Assembly (NCBI RefSeq): GCF_025822605.1
Contig: NZ_JACKTY010000022.1
Span: forward strand, 1 to 53,892
Origin: Mycolicibacterium komossense
GTDB taxonomy: Bacteria; Actinomycetota; Actinomycetes; Mycobacteriales; Mycobacteriaceae
Direction of reading: 5' to 3'
Length of the DNA: 53,892 nt
Positions 16,170-24,334 of this stretch are shown one piece after another (the stretch's first letter is position 1; every line of letters begins with the position of its first letter). A program made the translations under genes and the position numbers. The notes beneath the pieces are model-generated. The model was not told the origin of the DNA. It made no database searches and saw only the letters and a program-made list of their open reading frames with translations.

Positions 16170-17807
16170 GTGGTACTTCCCGAGCTACGGATGGACACCG
16201 AGTTCTTCTGGACCTCCGGCGCCGACGGGCAGTTGCGGTTCCAGCAATGCCAGGACTGCACTGCGCTGGTCCACCCGCCGGCACCGCTGTGCCGCCAGTG
16301 CCGCGGGCACAACATCGAGATCAAACCGGTCTCCGGACGCGCCACGCTATCGGCGTTCACCGTCAACCACCGCTTCAGTCTGCCCGGCCTGCCCGCCTCG
16401 TATGTGGTGGCCCAGGTCGCCATCGAGGAAGACCCGCGGGTGCGGTTGACCACCAACGTGGTGGGCTGCAACCCCGACGAGCTCACCCTCGGCCAGCAGC
16501 TCGAGGTCGTCTTCGAACATGCCCAGGACGTCTGGCTTCCGGTGTTCAGGCCCACTGGGGACACCGAGATCGCCCCACGGGTCGCCGATGAGATCGCGCC
16601 AGCGGATTTCGCCCGGTTCGTCCGGCCACCGGTCAGTGGCGACCGGTTCGAGGACAAGTCCGCTATCACGGGCATCGGCGCGTCCCGACTGGGCCGCCGG
16701 TTGATGGTTCCGCCATTGACCCTGACGGTCGAGGCCTGCGAGGCGGCCGTCGCCGACGCCGGACTCACCTTCGCCGATATCGACGGGTTGTCGACGTATC
16801 CGTCGATGGACGCGGTCGGAATGGGCGAAGGAGGCGTGACGGCACTCGAGGGTGTGCTCGGCCTGCGGCCGACCTGGATCAACGGCGGGATGGACACGTT
16901 CGGGCCCGGCGGTTCGGTGATCGCGGCGATGATGGCCGTCGCGACCGGGATGGCCAGGCACGTGCTGTGTTTCCGCACGTTGTGGGAGGCGACGTACAGC
17001 CAGCTGATGAAGGAAGGCAAGCTGTCACCGCCGGGCGGCGCGCGCACCACCAGCTGGCAGATGCCGTTCGGCGCGACCTCGGCGGCGCATACGTTGGCGC
17101 TCAACGCCCAGCGGCACTTCGCCCGGTACGGCACCACTCGCGAAACTCTGGGCTGGATCGCGATCAACCAACGGGCCAATGCCGCACTGAATCCGACGGC
17201 CATCTATCGCGATCCGATGACGATGGCGGACTACCTCTCGGCGCGGCCGATCACCACACCCTTCGGACTCTATGACTGCGATGTGCCATGCGACGGCGCG
17301 GTCGCGGTGATCGTCTCCACCGTCGACGCCGCACGTGACCTCGCCAAGAAACCGGTGCTCTTCGAGGCGGTGGGCACCCAGATCATCGAGCGGACCGACT
17401 GGGACCAGACGACGATGACGCATGAACCCCAGGTGCTCGGCCAGTCGGCCCACCTGTGGACTCGAACATCGTTGCGCGCCAAGGATGTCGATGTTGCCGA
17501 GCTCTACGACGGCTTCACCTTCAACTGCCTGTCGTGGCTGGAGGCACTCGGTTTCTGTGGAATCGGCGAGGCCAAAGACTTCCTCGACGGGGGGAAGAAC
17601 ATCGCCCGCGACGGGATCATCCCTCTGAACACGCACGGCGGACAGCTCTCCCACGGCCGCACTCACGGCATGGGCCTGATCCACGAGGCGGTGACCCAAC
17701 TCCGCGGCGAGGCCGGTGATCGCCAGGTCAAGGACGCGCGGGTGGCCGTCGCCAGCAGCGGCGGCCTGACTCCCAGCGGCGTGCTGTTGATGCGGACCGA
17801 CACGTGA
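16170..17807 (+). CDS. DUF35 (zinc ribbon + OB-fold) fused to a thiolase-fold Ltp2-like aldolase candidate
   Basis: 545 residues. Residues 27-44 form a zinc ribbon (CQDC...CRQC), about 50-150 an OB-fold, and about 165-545 a thiolase fold. In ordinary thiolases the first catalytic loop is N-x-C-A-S/T-G; here it reads NGGMDTFGPGGS with no Cys. The usual HD motif is ELYDGFTF (Tyr446), and the last loop is GGQLSHGRTHGMG. This Cys-less, Tyr-containing pattern is that of steroid side-chain retro-aldolases of the Ltp2 type, which need a DUF35 partner; here the partner is fused. It would cleave a 3-hydroxyacyl-CoA to a ketone or aldehyde plus short acyl-CoA. The GTG start lacks a good ribosome site; an ATG at 16191 is possible. 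Confidence 0.82.
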   Translation: MVLPELRMDTEFFWTSGADGQLRFQQCQDCTALVHPPAPLCRQCRGHNIEIKPVSGRATLSAFTVNHRFSLPGLPASYVVAQVAIEEDPRVRLTTNVVGCNPDELTLGQQLEVVFEHAQDVWLPVFRPTGDTEIAPRVADEIAPADFARFVRPPVSGDRFEDKSAITGIGASRLGRRLMVPPLTLTVEACEAAVADAGLTFADIDGLSTYPSMDAVGMGEGGVTALEGVLGLRPTWINGGMDTFGPGGSVIAAMMAVATGMARHVLCFRTLWEATYSQLMKEGKLSPPGGARTTSWQMPFGATSAAHTLALNAQRHFARYGTTRETLGWIAINQRANAALNPTAIYRDPMTMADYLSARPITTPFGLYDCDVPCDGAVAVIVSTVDAARDLAKKPVLFEAVGTQIIERTDWDQTTMTHEPQVLGQSAHLWTRTSLRAKDVDVAELYDGFTFNCLSWLEALGFCGIGEAKDFLDGGKNIARDGIIPLNTHGGQLSHGRTHGMGLIHEAVTQLRGEAGDRQVKDARVAVASSGGLTPSGVLLMRTDT

Positions 17808-18691
17808 CGGGCACACCGATCCCCCGCGTGGTCCTCGTCGACGGCGTACCGATGTCAGGCCTGTTGGCCGAAGCGCCGAATCCGCGTGCCACGATCGTCG
17901 CCATCCACGGCGGTGCGACGACGGCCCTGTACTTCGACTGCCCCGGCTTTCCCGCCCTGTCGCTGCTACGGACCGGCACTGAACACGGGTTCACCGTGCT
18001 GGCCATCGACCGGCCGGGGTTCGGCAGCTCCGCGTTGTACGCCGACGAATTCACCAGCACGCCAAAACGAATCGATGCGGCCTACGGGACGATCGACACA
18101 ATCCTCGGTACCCGCGACCGCGGCGCAGGGGTGTTCCTACTTGCCCATTCCGCCGGCTGCGAGCTGGCGCTGCGGATGGCCGCCGACGAGCGCGGCGACG
18201 CGCTACTCGGCATCGAGATCTCCGGCACCGGTGTTCGGCAACAGCAAGAGGCCATGGCGATCCTCTCGGGGGCCTCCATCGAGCGCATTCCGACCGGTCT
18301 GCGCCAGCTGCTCTGGGAGCCCGCACACCTGTATGCCGACGGTGTCGACCGTGCGGTGCGCATCCAGGGCGGCCCCGCCGGCGTCCGGTACGAGGCGTCG
18401 GTGGTGAGCGGGTGGGCCAGGGATCTGCCCGATCTCGCGGCCCTGGTGCAGATCCCGGTGCGCTTCAGCCTCGGCGCCTACGAGCGGGTCTGGGAAACGG
18501 GTCCCGCCGCGCTCACCGAGGTGGCCGCGCTGTTCACCGCCGCACCCCAGGTAGTTGTCCACGAGCAGGCCGAGGGTGGGCACAACCTCAGCCTCGGCCA
18601 CACCGCGGCCGATTATCACGCGAGCGTGCTCACGTTCGTCGAGCAGTGCACGACCGGCAAGACAACCGATTTCACGATGGAAGGAAGCTGA
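17804..18691 (+). CDS. Alpha/beta-hydrolase fold protein
   Basis: 295 residues; the GTG start overlaps the previous stop by 4 bp. The oxyanion motif is AIHGGATT, the nucleophile elbow is LAHSAGCE (Ser116), and the C-terminal His lies in EGGHNLSLGH (about 269). The sequence GFTVLAIDRPGFGSS is typical of the fold. It could be a thioesterase or ester hydrolase acting on the product of the neighbouring aldolase candidate. Substrate not assignable. Confidence 0.85.
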   Translation: MTGTPIPRVVLVDGVPMSGLLAEAPNPRATIVAIHGGATTALYFDCPGFPALSLLRTGTEHGFTVLAIDRPGFGSSALYADEFTSTPKRIDAAYGTIDTILGTRDRGAGVFLLAHSAGCELALRMAADERGDALLGIEISGTGVRQQQEAMAILSGASIERIPTGLRQLLWEPAHLYADGVDRAVRIQGGPAGVRYEASVVSGWARDLPDLAALVQIPVRFSLGAYERVWETGPAALTEVAALFTAAPQVVVHEQAEGGHNLSLGHTAADYHASVLTFVEQCTTGKTTDFTMEGS

Positions 18692-19509
18692 TGCGGGTCG
18701 GTTTCATCGGACTTGGCAGCCAGGGCGGACCCATGGCACGGGCGATCGTCGATGCCGGGCTTCCCCTCACCCTGTGGGCTCGCAGGCCGGAATCGCTTGA
18801 GCCATATGCCGATACCGCCGCCAAGGTGGCGGGCTCCCCCGCCGAGCTGGCTGCCGACAGTGACCTGGTCTGCGTCTGCGTGGTCGGCGACGCCGACGTG
18901 CACGAACTCGCCGACGGCGAGAACGGCCTGCTGGCCGGTATGGCCGAGGGCGGCATCATCGCCATCCACAGCACGGTGCACCCGGACACCTGTCGCGAGC
19001 TCGCCGAAAAAGCTGCTGCCAAGGGGATTTCGGTCATCGATGCACCTGTCAGCGGTGGCGCGCCCGCGGTGGCGGAAAGGCGTCTGCTGGTGATGGTGGG
19101 CGGCGCCGGGGAGCATGTCGAACGCGCGCGGCCGGTGTTCGCCACCTACGCCGATCCAGTGGTCCACCTGGGCCCGCTCGGCGCCGGCCAGGTCGCCAAG
19201 ATCCTGAACAACCTGCTGTTCAGCGCGAACCTGGGCAGCGCGATGAGTCTGCTGGAACTCGGTGAAAAACTTGGAATTCCGCGCACCAAGCTGTGCGAGG
19301 TGGTCGCCAGAGGCTCAGCGAACAGTATGGCGCTGGGCAGTATCGCCGCATTCGGCGGCACGCTGGAGCGACTTGCCCCGATCGCGGGCGCACTGCTCCA
19401 GAAGGACGTCCGGCACGCCGCGAATCTCGCGGGAACCGCGGATACCCCGGAGGGGGCGGTGTTCACGGCCGCCGACGCGGCCCTGGTTTTGATGGATCAT
19501 CCACGATGA
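18691..19509 (+). CDS. NAD(P)-dependent beta-hydroxyacid dehydrogenase (3-hydroxyisobutyrate dehydrogenase family)
   Basis: 272 residues; its ATG shares a base with the hydrolase stop. Family motifs are complete: the Rossmann GFIGLGSQGGPMA, the substrate loop DAPVSGGAPA (118-127), and catalytic Lys170 in GAGQVAKILNN. The family oxidises beta-hydroxyacids such as 3-hydroxyisobutyrate or reduces tartronate semialdehyde. It is followed by a second, divergent copy with a 4-bp overlap. In this context a branched hydroxyacid is likely, but it need not be hydroxyisobutyrate itself. Confidence 0.88.
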   Translation: MRVGFIGLGSQGGPMARAIVDAGLPLTLWARRPESLEPYADTAAKVAGSPAELAADSDLVCVCVVGDADVHELADGENGLLAGMAEGGIIAIHSTVHPDTCRELAEKAAAKGISVIDAPVSGGAPAVAERRLLVMVGGAGEHVERARPVFATYADPVVHLGPLGAGQVAKILNNLLFSANLGSAMSLLELGEKLGIPRTKLCEVVARGSANSMALGSIAAFGGTLERLAPIAGALLQKDVRHAANLAGTADTPEGAVFTAADAALVLMDHPR

Positions 19510-20309
19510 CCCGGATCGGCTTCATCGGCGCGGGACGACTGGGCGCCCCGATGGTCCGCCGACTGATCGGCGCCGGCCACCAGGTGGGCGTGCTCGGCCG
19601 CTCCGATGAGAAGTGCTCCGCCATAGCCGAATTGGGCGCCACGGCGGTCACCACGTTACAGGAGGCGGCCGACCGGGCCGAGGTCGTGGTGGTCTGCGCG
19701 TTCACCGACGAGCAGGTAAGGCAGGTATGCCTGACTGCCGGCCTGATCACCGCGATGGCACCGAAATCCGCCCTGGTGCTGCACACGACCGGAAGTCCCC
19801 GCACCGCAGAGGCGATCGCCGCTCGCGGGCAAGCCCTCGGCGTCGACGTCGTCGACGCACCGGTCAGCGGTGGACCACACGATATCGCCGCCGGGCACGT
19901 GACGATATTCGCCGGCGGTGGCGACGATGCCCTCGCCCGGGTGACCCCGGTGCTCGCGGCCTACGGCGATCCGATTCTGCATATCGGTCCGGTGGGGGCG
20001 GGCCAACGAGTCAAGCTGGTGAACAACACCCTGTTCGCCGGTCAAATCGGCCTACTCGTCGAGGCGGTCCGACTCGCCCGCAGCCTCGGAGTGCCCGAAA
20101 CGGCGCTGCTGGCGGCACTTCCCCACGGCAGCGGCGCCAGTCGCGCCCTCAGCGGGGTCGCGACCAGAGGTTCTGTCGAGCAATTCATCGACACCGCCGG
20201 CAGCTTCATCGCCAAAGACGTCGAGGTGGTCCGCAAGATCTCGGCCGAGCTGGGGGCTGATCTCGGCGTCCTCGACGACGTCGTCAGCACGTGGCTGGGG
20301 TCCACCTGA
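19506..20309 (+). CDS. Second beta-hydroxyacid dehydrogenase
   Basis: 267 residues, overlapping the previous gene by 4 bp. The same motif order is kept: GFIGAGRLGAPM, DAPVSGGPHD (118-127), and Lys170 in GAGQRVKLVNN. Sequence outside the motifs differs substantially from the upstream copy, so this is an old duplication and the two may act on different substrates or stereoisomers. It ends the coupled run that began at the DUF35-thiolase fusion; the next gene has its own leader. Confidence 0.88.
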   Translation: MTRIGFIGAGRLGAPMVRRLIGAGHQVGVLGRSDEKCSAIAELGATAVTTLQEAADRAEVVVVCAFTDEQVRQVCLTAGLITAMAPKSALVLHTTGSPRTAEAIAARGQALGVDVVDAPVSGGPHDIAAGHVTIFAGGGDDALARVTPVLAAYGDPILHIGPVGAGQRVKLVNNTLFAGQIGLLVEAVRLARSLGVPETALLAALPHGSGASRALSGVATRGSVEQFIDTAGSFIAKDVEVVRKISAELGADLGVLDDVVSTWLGST

Positions 20310-20370
20310 ACCACGAAAACCCGGGCCCATTCCGGGCATTTCGCCCTCTCCGATAGTCGCTACTGTTAGC

Positions 20371-20396
20371 GTTACAGTTGAAGAATCTTTCGTAAC
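20371..20396 (+). promoter_or_regulatory. Possible control region of the P450/ferredoxin pair
   Basis: The 123-base leader before the P450 has an inverted GTTAC...GTAAC pair with a 16-base spacer and an overlapping TGTTAGCGTTACA near-palindrome. It carries no copy of the GAGAAT-N3-ATTCTC operator. A short CCCGG/CCGGG hairpin at 20320-20336 may end the upstream transcript. Weak evidence. Confidence 0.3.
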
Positions 20397-20432
20397 ATTC
20401 CGCTTACCGGCCACATGCGGAGGAGAACGCAG

Positions 20433-21635
20433 ATGACGAAGCCGAAATTGGTGTTCCATCCTTACGCGCAGAAGTATTTCGACGACCCGTATGAGGTGTA
20501 CGCGCGGATGCGCGAGGAGACACCCCTGTACTACGACGAGGCCGAGGACTTCTACGCGCTGACCCGGCATGCGGACGTCGCCGCCGCGCTCAAGGACTGC
20601 AAATCGTTCTCGTCATCTCGCGGGTGCGACTTGGGCATGGTTCGCAGCACCGAGCCGCCGCAGAAGTCCATCATCTTCATGGATCCGCCTGATCACCGGC
20701 ATATGCGCAGCCTGCTGAACAAGGCGTTCACCCCGCGCGCCATCCAGTCCCAGCGCGACACCGTCATCGAGTTGATCGAGCACTATCTGGGCAAGGTCGA
20801 TCCGGACCGGTTCGACGTCGTGCAGGACTTCTCCGGTCCGTTCCCGGTGGAGGTCATTGCCCGGATGGCCGGCGTGCCCGAGGAATACCGCCAGCAGGTC
20901 CGGCACTGGATCGACGCCAGTTTGCATCGCAAGCCGGGCCAGATCGAGATGGACGACGACAACATGGCGGCCAATATCGACTCCGGCGTGTACTACTACG
21001 GCTTGGTTCAGGAGCGGCGGGAGAATCCGCAGGACGACATGATCAGCCGGCTGATCGCGGCGGAAATCCCGGACGACCACGGCATCCTGCGCAAGCTCGA
21101 CGATATCGAGATCACCGGTTTCACCCTGCTTCTCGGTGGCGCGGGCGCGGAGACCGTGACCAAGTTGGTCGGTAGCGCAGTCGTCGAATTCGCCCGCCAT
21201 CCAGAGCAGTGGCAGAAGCTGCTCGATGACCGAAGCAAGGTACCCGCCGCCGTGGAGGAGCTCCTGCGCTATGTCGGGCCCGTGCAGTACAACGTGCGCT
21301 ACACCCTCAAGGACGTCGAAGTGCCGAGCGGCACCATACCCGCAGGCAAGGCGGTGTTCCTGATGAAGGGGTCAGCCAACCGCGACCCGCGGGCGTTCAC
21401 CGACGCCGAGACGTTCGATATCGATCGCGACCGAACCCAGGCCCAGAATCTCGGGCTGGGATATGGGATTCACAGCTGCCTCGGGGCGGCGCTGGCCCGC
21501 ATGGAAACTGCACTCGCACTGGAACATCTGCTGGATTTCATGCCCCGTTACGAGGTGGACTTCGCCGGACTGACGAAGGTCAACATGCAAAATGTCGCCG
21601 GCTACAAGAATGTGCCAGTGAGAGTGCTGAAGTGA
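20433..21635 (+). CDS. Cytochrome P450 with a Leu in the conserved heme-loop Phe position
   Basis: 400 residues from the ATG at 20433, preceded by GGAGGAG; an ATG 18 bases earlier lacks a site. The I-helix is GGAGAETV (235-242), the ExxR pair is Glu276/Arg279 (ELLR), and the heme loop is NLGLGYGIHSCLG with thiolate Cys349. The nearly invariant Phe seven residues before the Cys is Leu342. This residue normally tunes the heme thiolate, so a shifted redox potential is possible. Its ferredoxin overlaps the stop codon by 1 bp. Expected role: hydroxylation of the pathway substrate or an intermediate. Confidence 0.93.
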   Translation: MTKPKLVFHPYAQKYFDDPYEVYARMREETPLYYDEAEDFYALTRHADVAAALKDCKSFSSSRGCDLGMVRSTEPPQKSIIFMDPPDHRHMRSLLNKAFTPRAIQSQRDTVIELIEHYLGKVDPDRFDVVQDFSGPFPVEVIARMAGVPEEYRQQVRHWIDASLHRKPGQIEMDDDNMAANIDSGVYYYGLVQERRENPQDDMISRLIAAEIPDDHGILRKLDDIEITGFTLLLGGAGAETVTKLVGSAVVEFARHPEQWQKLLDDRSKVPAAVEELLRYVGPVQYNVRYTLKDVEVPSGTIPAGKAVFLMKGSANRDPRAFTDAETFDIDRDRTQAQNLGLGYGIHSCLGAALARMETALALEHLLDFMPRYEVDFAGLTKVNMQNVAGYKNVPVRVLK

Positions 21636-21829
21636 TGGCCAAGATCGCAGTGGACTTCGGCCTGTGCGAAAGCAACGGGATCTGCATGGGCATCATCCCG
21701 GAAGTCTTCGATCTCGACGAGGAGGACTACCTCCACGTGCTCTCCGACGAGGTGACGCCGGAAAATGAGCAGCAGATCAAAGAATCGGTGCGGCAGTGCC
21801 CCCGGCAGGCCATCGCGATCGTCGACTAG
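21635..21829 (+). CDS. 3Fe-4S-type ferredoxin, partner of the adjacent P450
   Basis: 64 residues. The ATG shares a base with the P450 stop. A GTG just before it is in frame but less likely. Cys11 and Cys17 (CESNGIC) and a distal QCPRQAI Cys form the single-cluster pattern, and the protein is strongly acidic (DLDEEDY), as P450 ferredoxins are. It is convergent with the hypothetical gene at 21853. Confidence 0.9.
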   Translation: MAKIAVDFGLCESNGICMGIIPEVFDLDEEDYLHVLSDEVTPENEQQIKESVRQCPRQAIAIVD

Positions 21830-21852
21830 TCCGGCTCTCGCGGTCGCCGGGC

Positions 21853-22365
21853 TCAGCTGGCCGGGACAAGATCGGCGGCAACCGGACAGCAGGCCGGTGT
21901 GCCGCTGCGGAACGTTTCGGTGAACGCAATCCGGTCCACCGGCGCCGATGCGGCCGCCAACGCCTGAGCCTTGAATGCGCGGGCGGCGACGCTGAGCCGG
22001 TGTTCCACCGAGTCGACGCGATCCAGTTCGGCGGGCCAGGTGTCGCCCCACAGGGTGACCTCGGTCTGACCGCTCTCCAGCGCCTGACGAACGCCCTGCC
22101 GCACCCGGGCATCGCGATCGTAGAGTTCTGTGGCCACCGCCAGTGCGTGCGGACGTGGGCCGGTCAACCCCGATAAGCCCGAAGCCAGCGCCGTCTCGAG
22201 GTTGGCCGCTTCAGCGCCGAGGATCTGCAGCGGCCGGTCATCGCAGTTGTCGGCGACGAGCACGGTGACATCCCAGCCGGCCATCACCCGGTCGAACAGC
22301 CAGCCACCGGCGCAGGTGACCACCTCGACGACGCTCGGGGCAACGACGTCCAGCCGGTACCTCAC
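21853..22365 (-). CDS. Hypothetical protein coupled to a TetR regulator
   Basis: 170 residues from a GTG that overlaps the TetR stop (GTGA). The start is RYRLDVVAPSVVEVV and the C-terminus carries GTPACCPVAADLV. No signal peptide, membrane segment or catalytic motif was recognised. The strict overlap with the TetR gene suggests a joint role, perhaps in sensing or modifying the same ligand, but nothing in the sequence shows it. A longer frame to 22455 is rejected because it would run through the TetR coding end. Confidence 0.6.
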   Translation of the reverse strand: MRYRLDVVAPSVVEVVTCAGGWLFDRVMAGWDVTVLVADNCDDRPLQILGAEAANLETALASGLSGLTGPRPHALAVATELYDRDARVRQGVRQALESGQTEVTLWGDTWPAELDRVDSVEHRLSVAARAFKAQALAAASAPVDRIAFTETFRSGTPACCPVAADLVPAS

Positions 22366-22967
22366 GATCTGCCGTCCGGCGCGAACTCCCGTTCCAGCGA
22401 TCTCGCGTACTCCTGAATCGATTCCTGCAGCGGGACTGACGGATCCAGCAACCATGAGATTTCCATTCCGGTGATGAGGGACACGATCTGGACGGCCTTG
22501 AGAGTCGGGTCGAAGTCGGTGCGATAGGTACCGGCCTGCTGGCCCCGCCGGATGAGATCGGCGACGATGTCGACGGCGGCGCGCTGACGGTCGAACAGTC
22601 GGTCATGCAGCGGAGCATCGGGCATCAGATTCTCGACCAGCAGCACCGCATAGGTTCCCACCAGTTCGGGCGCCCGGCTGATGCGCTCGCCGACGTGCGC
22701 AATGCTGGCGATCAGATCGCCCCCTCGATCGGCATTGGCGTCGTCATCGGCGTCACGAGCATCCACCACCGCGTGCAGCAGCTGTTCCTTGGACTGAAAG
22801 TGGTGCAGCAGCCCGGCGGGGCTGACCCCCGCCTCTTTGGCGATCTGCGCCAGGGTGGTGTTGCGCCACCCGTTGCGGGTGAGCAAGCGCTGCGCACCGG
22901 CGAGAATCCGCGCTTTGCGGTCCTCGCCCTTGGCGAGCAGGCTCGCATACGGCCTCGGGGAAGTCAT
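22362..22967 (-). CDS. TetR-family transcriptional regulator
   Basis: 201 residues from the ATG at 22967; an ATG at 23012 is in frame but would place the start inside a likely operator. The N-terminal HTH reads TLAQIAKEAGVSPAGLLHHFQSKEQLLHAVV, a textbook TetR domain. The C-terminal ligand domain is unassigned. Its upstream region has its own inverted repeat (22999-23022) and no GAGAAT-N3-ATTCTC copy, so it probably controls itself and perhaps neighbours rather than the main regulon. Confidence 0.88.
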   Translation of the reverse strand: MTSPRPYASLLAKGEDRKARILAGAQRLLTRNGWRNTTLAQIAKEAGVSPAGLLHHFQSKEQLLHAVVDARDADDDANADRGGDLIASIAHVGERISRAPELVGTYAVLLVENLMPDAPLHDRLFDRQRAAVDIVADLIRRGQQAGTYRTDFDPTLKAVQIVSLITGMEISWLLDPSVPLQESIQEYARSLEREFAPDGRS

Positions 22968-22998
22968 CGTGCAGTCAGAGCCTTCGCTTTGCTGAACC

Positions 22999-23022
22999 AA
23001 CCTAGTGAACACACAGTAGGTT
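22999..23022. promoter_or_regulatory. Inverted repeat upstream of the TetR gene, possible autoregulatory site
   Basis: AACCTA and TAGGTT arms separated by 12 bases, extending to AACCTAGTG/CAGTAGGTT with one mismatch. It lies 31 bases before the TetR ATG. The whole gap 22968-23168 holds nothing else I can support. Confidence 0.45.
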
Positions 23023-23168
23023 AGTTTGACCCCTGTGACAAGGGTCTCACTTGATGAATTTTCCGGCCCCGGTCACCCAGGTCTGAAACGCAGACTAATC
23101 ACGCCGCCGAGTTGATACCGGCGCTTTGGGCAGAATTGCCACAGGCGTCCGGTGTCGACGGTTTCAGC

Positions 23169-24317
23169 TCACAAGCCCAGCGATTTGGCGATGATGACCT
23201 TCATGACTTCGCTGGTACCGGCATAGATTCTGGCCACCCTGGCGTCGGTGTACAGGCGGGCGATCGGATACTCCGTCATGTAGCCGTAGCCGCCGAAGAG
23301 CTGCAGACACCGGTCGATCACCCTGGCCTGCATCTCGGTGCAGAACAGCTTCACCCGAGCGGCGTCCGCACCGGACAACTCGCCCTCGACGTGCAGACTC
23401 ACCGCCCGGTCCAGCATCGCCTGCGCGGCTTCGACCTCCGTCGAGCACGCCGCGAGTTCGAATTTGGTGTTCTGAAAAGCCGCCACCGTGGAACCGAACA
23501 CTGTGCGGTCCTTGGTGTAGTCGATCGCCGCACCGATCGCCGAGCGCGCCTGTGCCACCGATCCGACCGCGACAGTGAGGCGTTCCTGCGGCAGGTTGTG
23601 CCCCAGATAGCCGAACGCCTCGCCCTCCTCCCCCAGCATGTTGGCGGCGGGAACGCGGACATCGACGAAGGACAGCTCGGCGGTGTCCTGCACCTTGCAG
23701 CCCATTTTTTCCAGCTCGCGGCCGCGGGTGAACCCCGCCATGCCATCCTCGACGACGAACAGGGTCAGCCCCTTGCGCCGGTTGTCCGGATCGGTTGTCG
23801 TACGGGCGACGACAACCACCAGATCGGCTTGCATACCGCCGGTGATAAAGGTCTTGGCGCCGTTGACAATCCAATGGTCACCGGCGCGCACCGCCGTCGT
23901 GCGCATCCCGGCCAGATCTGAACCCGTGCCCGGCTCCGTCATCGCGACCGCGGTCAGCAGCGTGCCCGCGGCCAGGCCCGGGAACCACCGTTGCCGCTGT
24001 TCGTCATTCGCATAGTGCAGGAAGTACGGCAGGATCACCTCGAGTTGGGTGCGCACCGTCGAGAGGGTGACCAGCGCCCGTGCCGCTTCTTCCTGCAGGA
24101 CGACGTTGTAGCGGTAGTCGGGCATTCCCGCGCCGCCGTACTCCTCGGGGATGGCCATCCCGAGCATCCCGAGCTCACCCATCTGCTTGAACACATCGCG
24201 AGGCAGCCGACCGCCCTTCTCCCACTCGGGATAGTGCGGCACCACTTCCTTCTCGACGAAGGTGCGGGCCAGCCCACGGAACGCCTCATGGTCCTCGGTG
24301 AACAGGTCTCGACGCAT
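23169..24317 (-). CDS. Acyl-CoA dehydrogenase (long/branched-chain type)
   Basis: 382 residues from the ATG at 24317, with AGGAGG upstream. Features: FAD/substrate motif AMTEPGTGSDLAGMRT, GAKTFITGG, and a C-terminal FGGYGYMTEYPIARLYTDAR followed by IYAGTSEVMK. In the YxGT motif the MCAD-type catalytic Glu is Ala. The PQERLTVAVG segment supplies a Glu at the position used by long-chain and isovaleryl dehydrogenases, so the enzyme should be active. It follows the thiolase gene by 17 bases and is last in the 30033-23169 leftward series. Confidence 0.9.
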   Translation of the reverse strand: MRRDLFTEDHEAFRGLARTFVEKEVVPHYPEWEKGGRLPRDVFKQMGELGMLGMAIPEEYGGAGMPDYRYNVVLQEEAARALVTLSTVRTQLEVILPYFLHYANDEQRQRWFPGLAAGTLLTAVAMTEPGTGSDLAGMRTTAVRAGDHWIVNGAKTFITGGMQADLVVVVARTTTDPDNRRKGLTLFVVEDGMAGFTRGRELEKMGCKVQDTAELSFVDVRVPAANMLGEEGEAFGYLGHNLPQERLTVAVGSVAQARSAIGAAIDYTKDRTVFGSTVAAFQNTKFELAACSTEVEAAQAMLDRAVSLHVEGELSGADAARVKLFCTEMQARVIDRCLQLFGGYGYMTEYPIARLYTDARVARIYAGTSEVMKVIIAKSLGL

Positions 24318-24334
24318 GGTGCTTTCCCCTCCTG

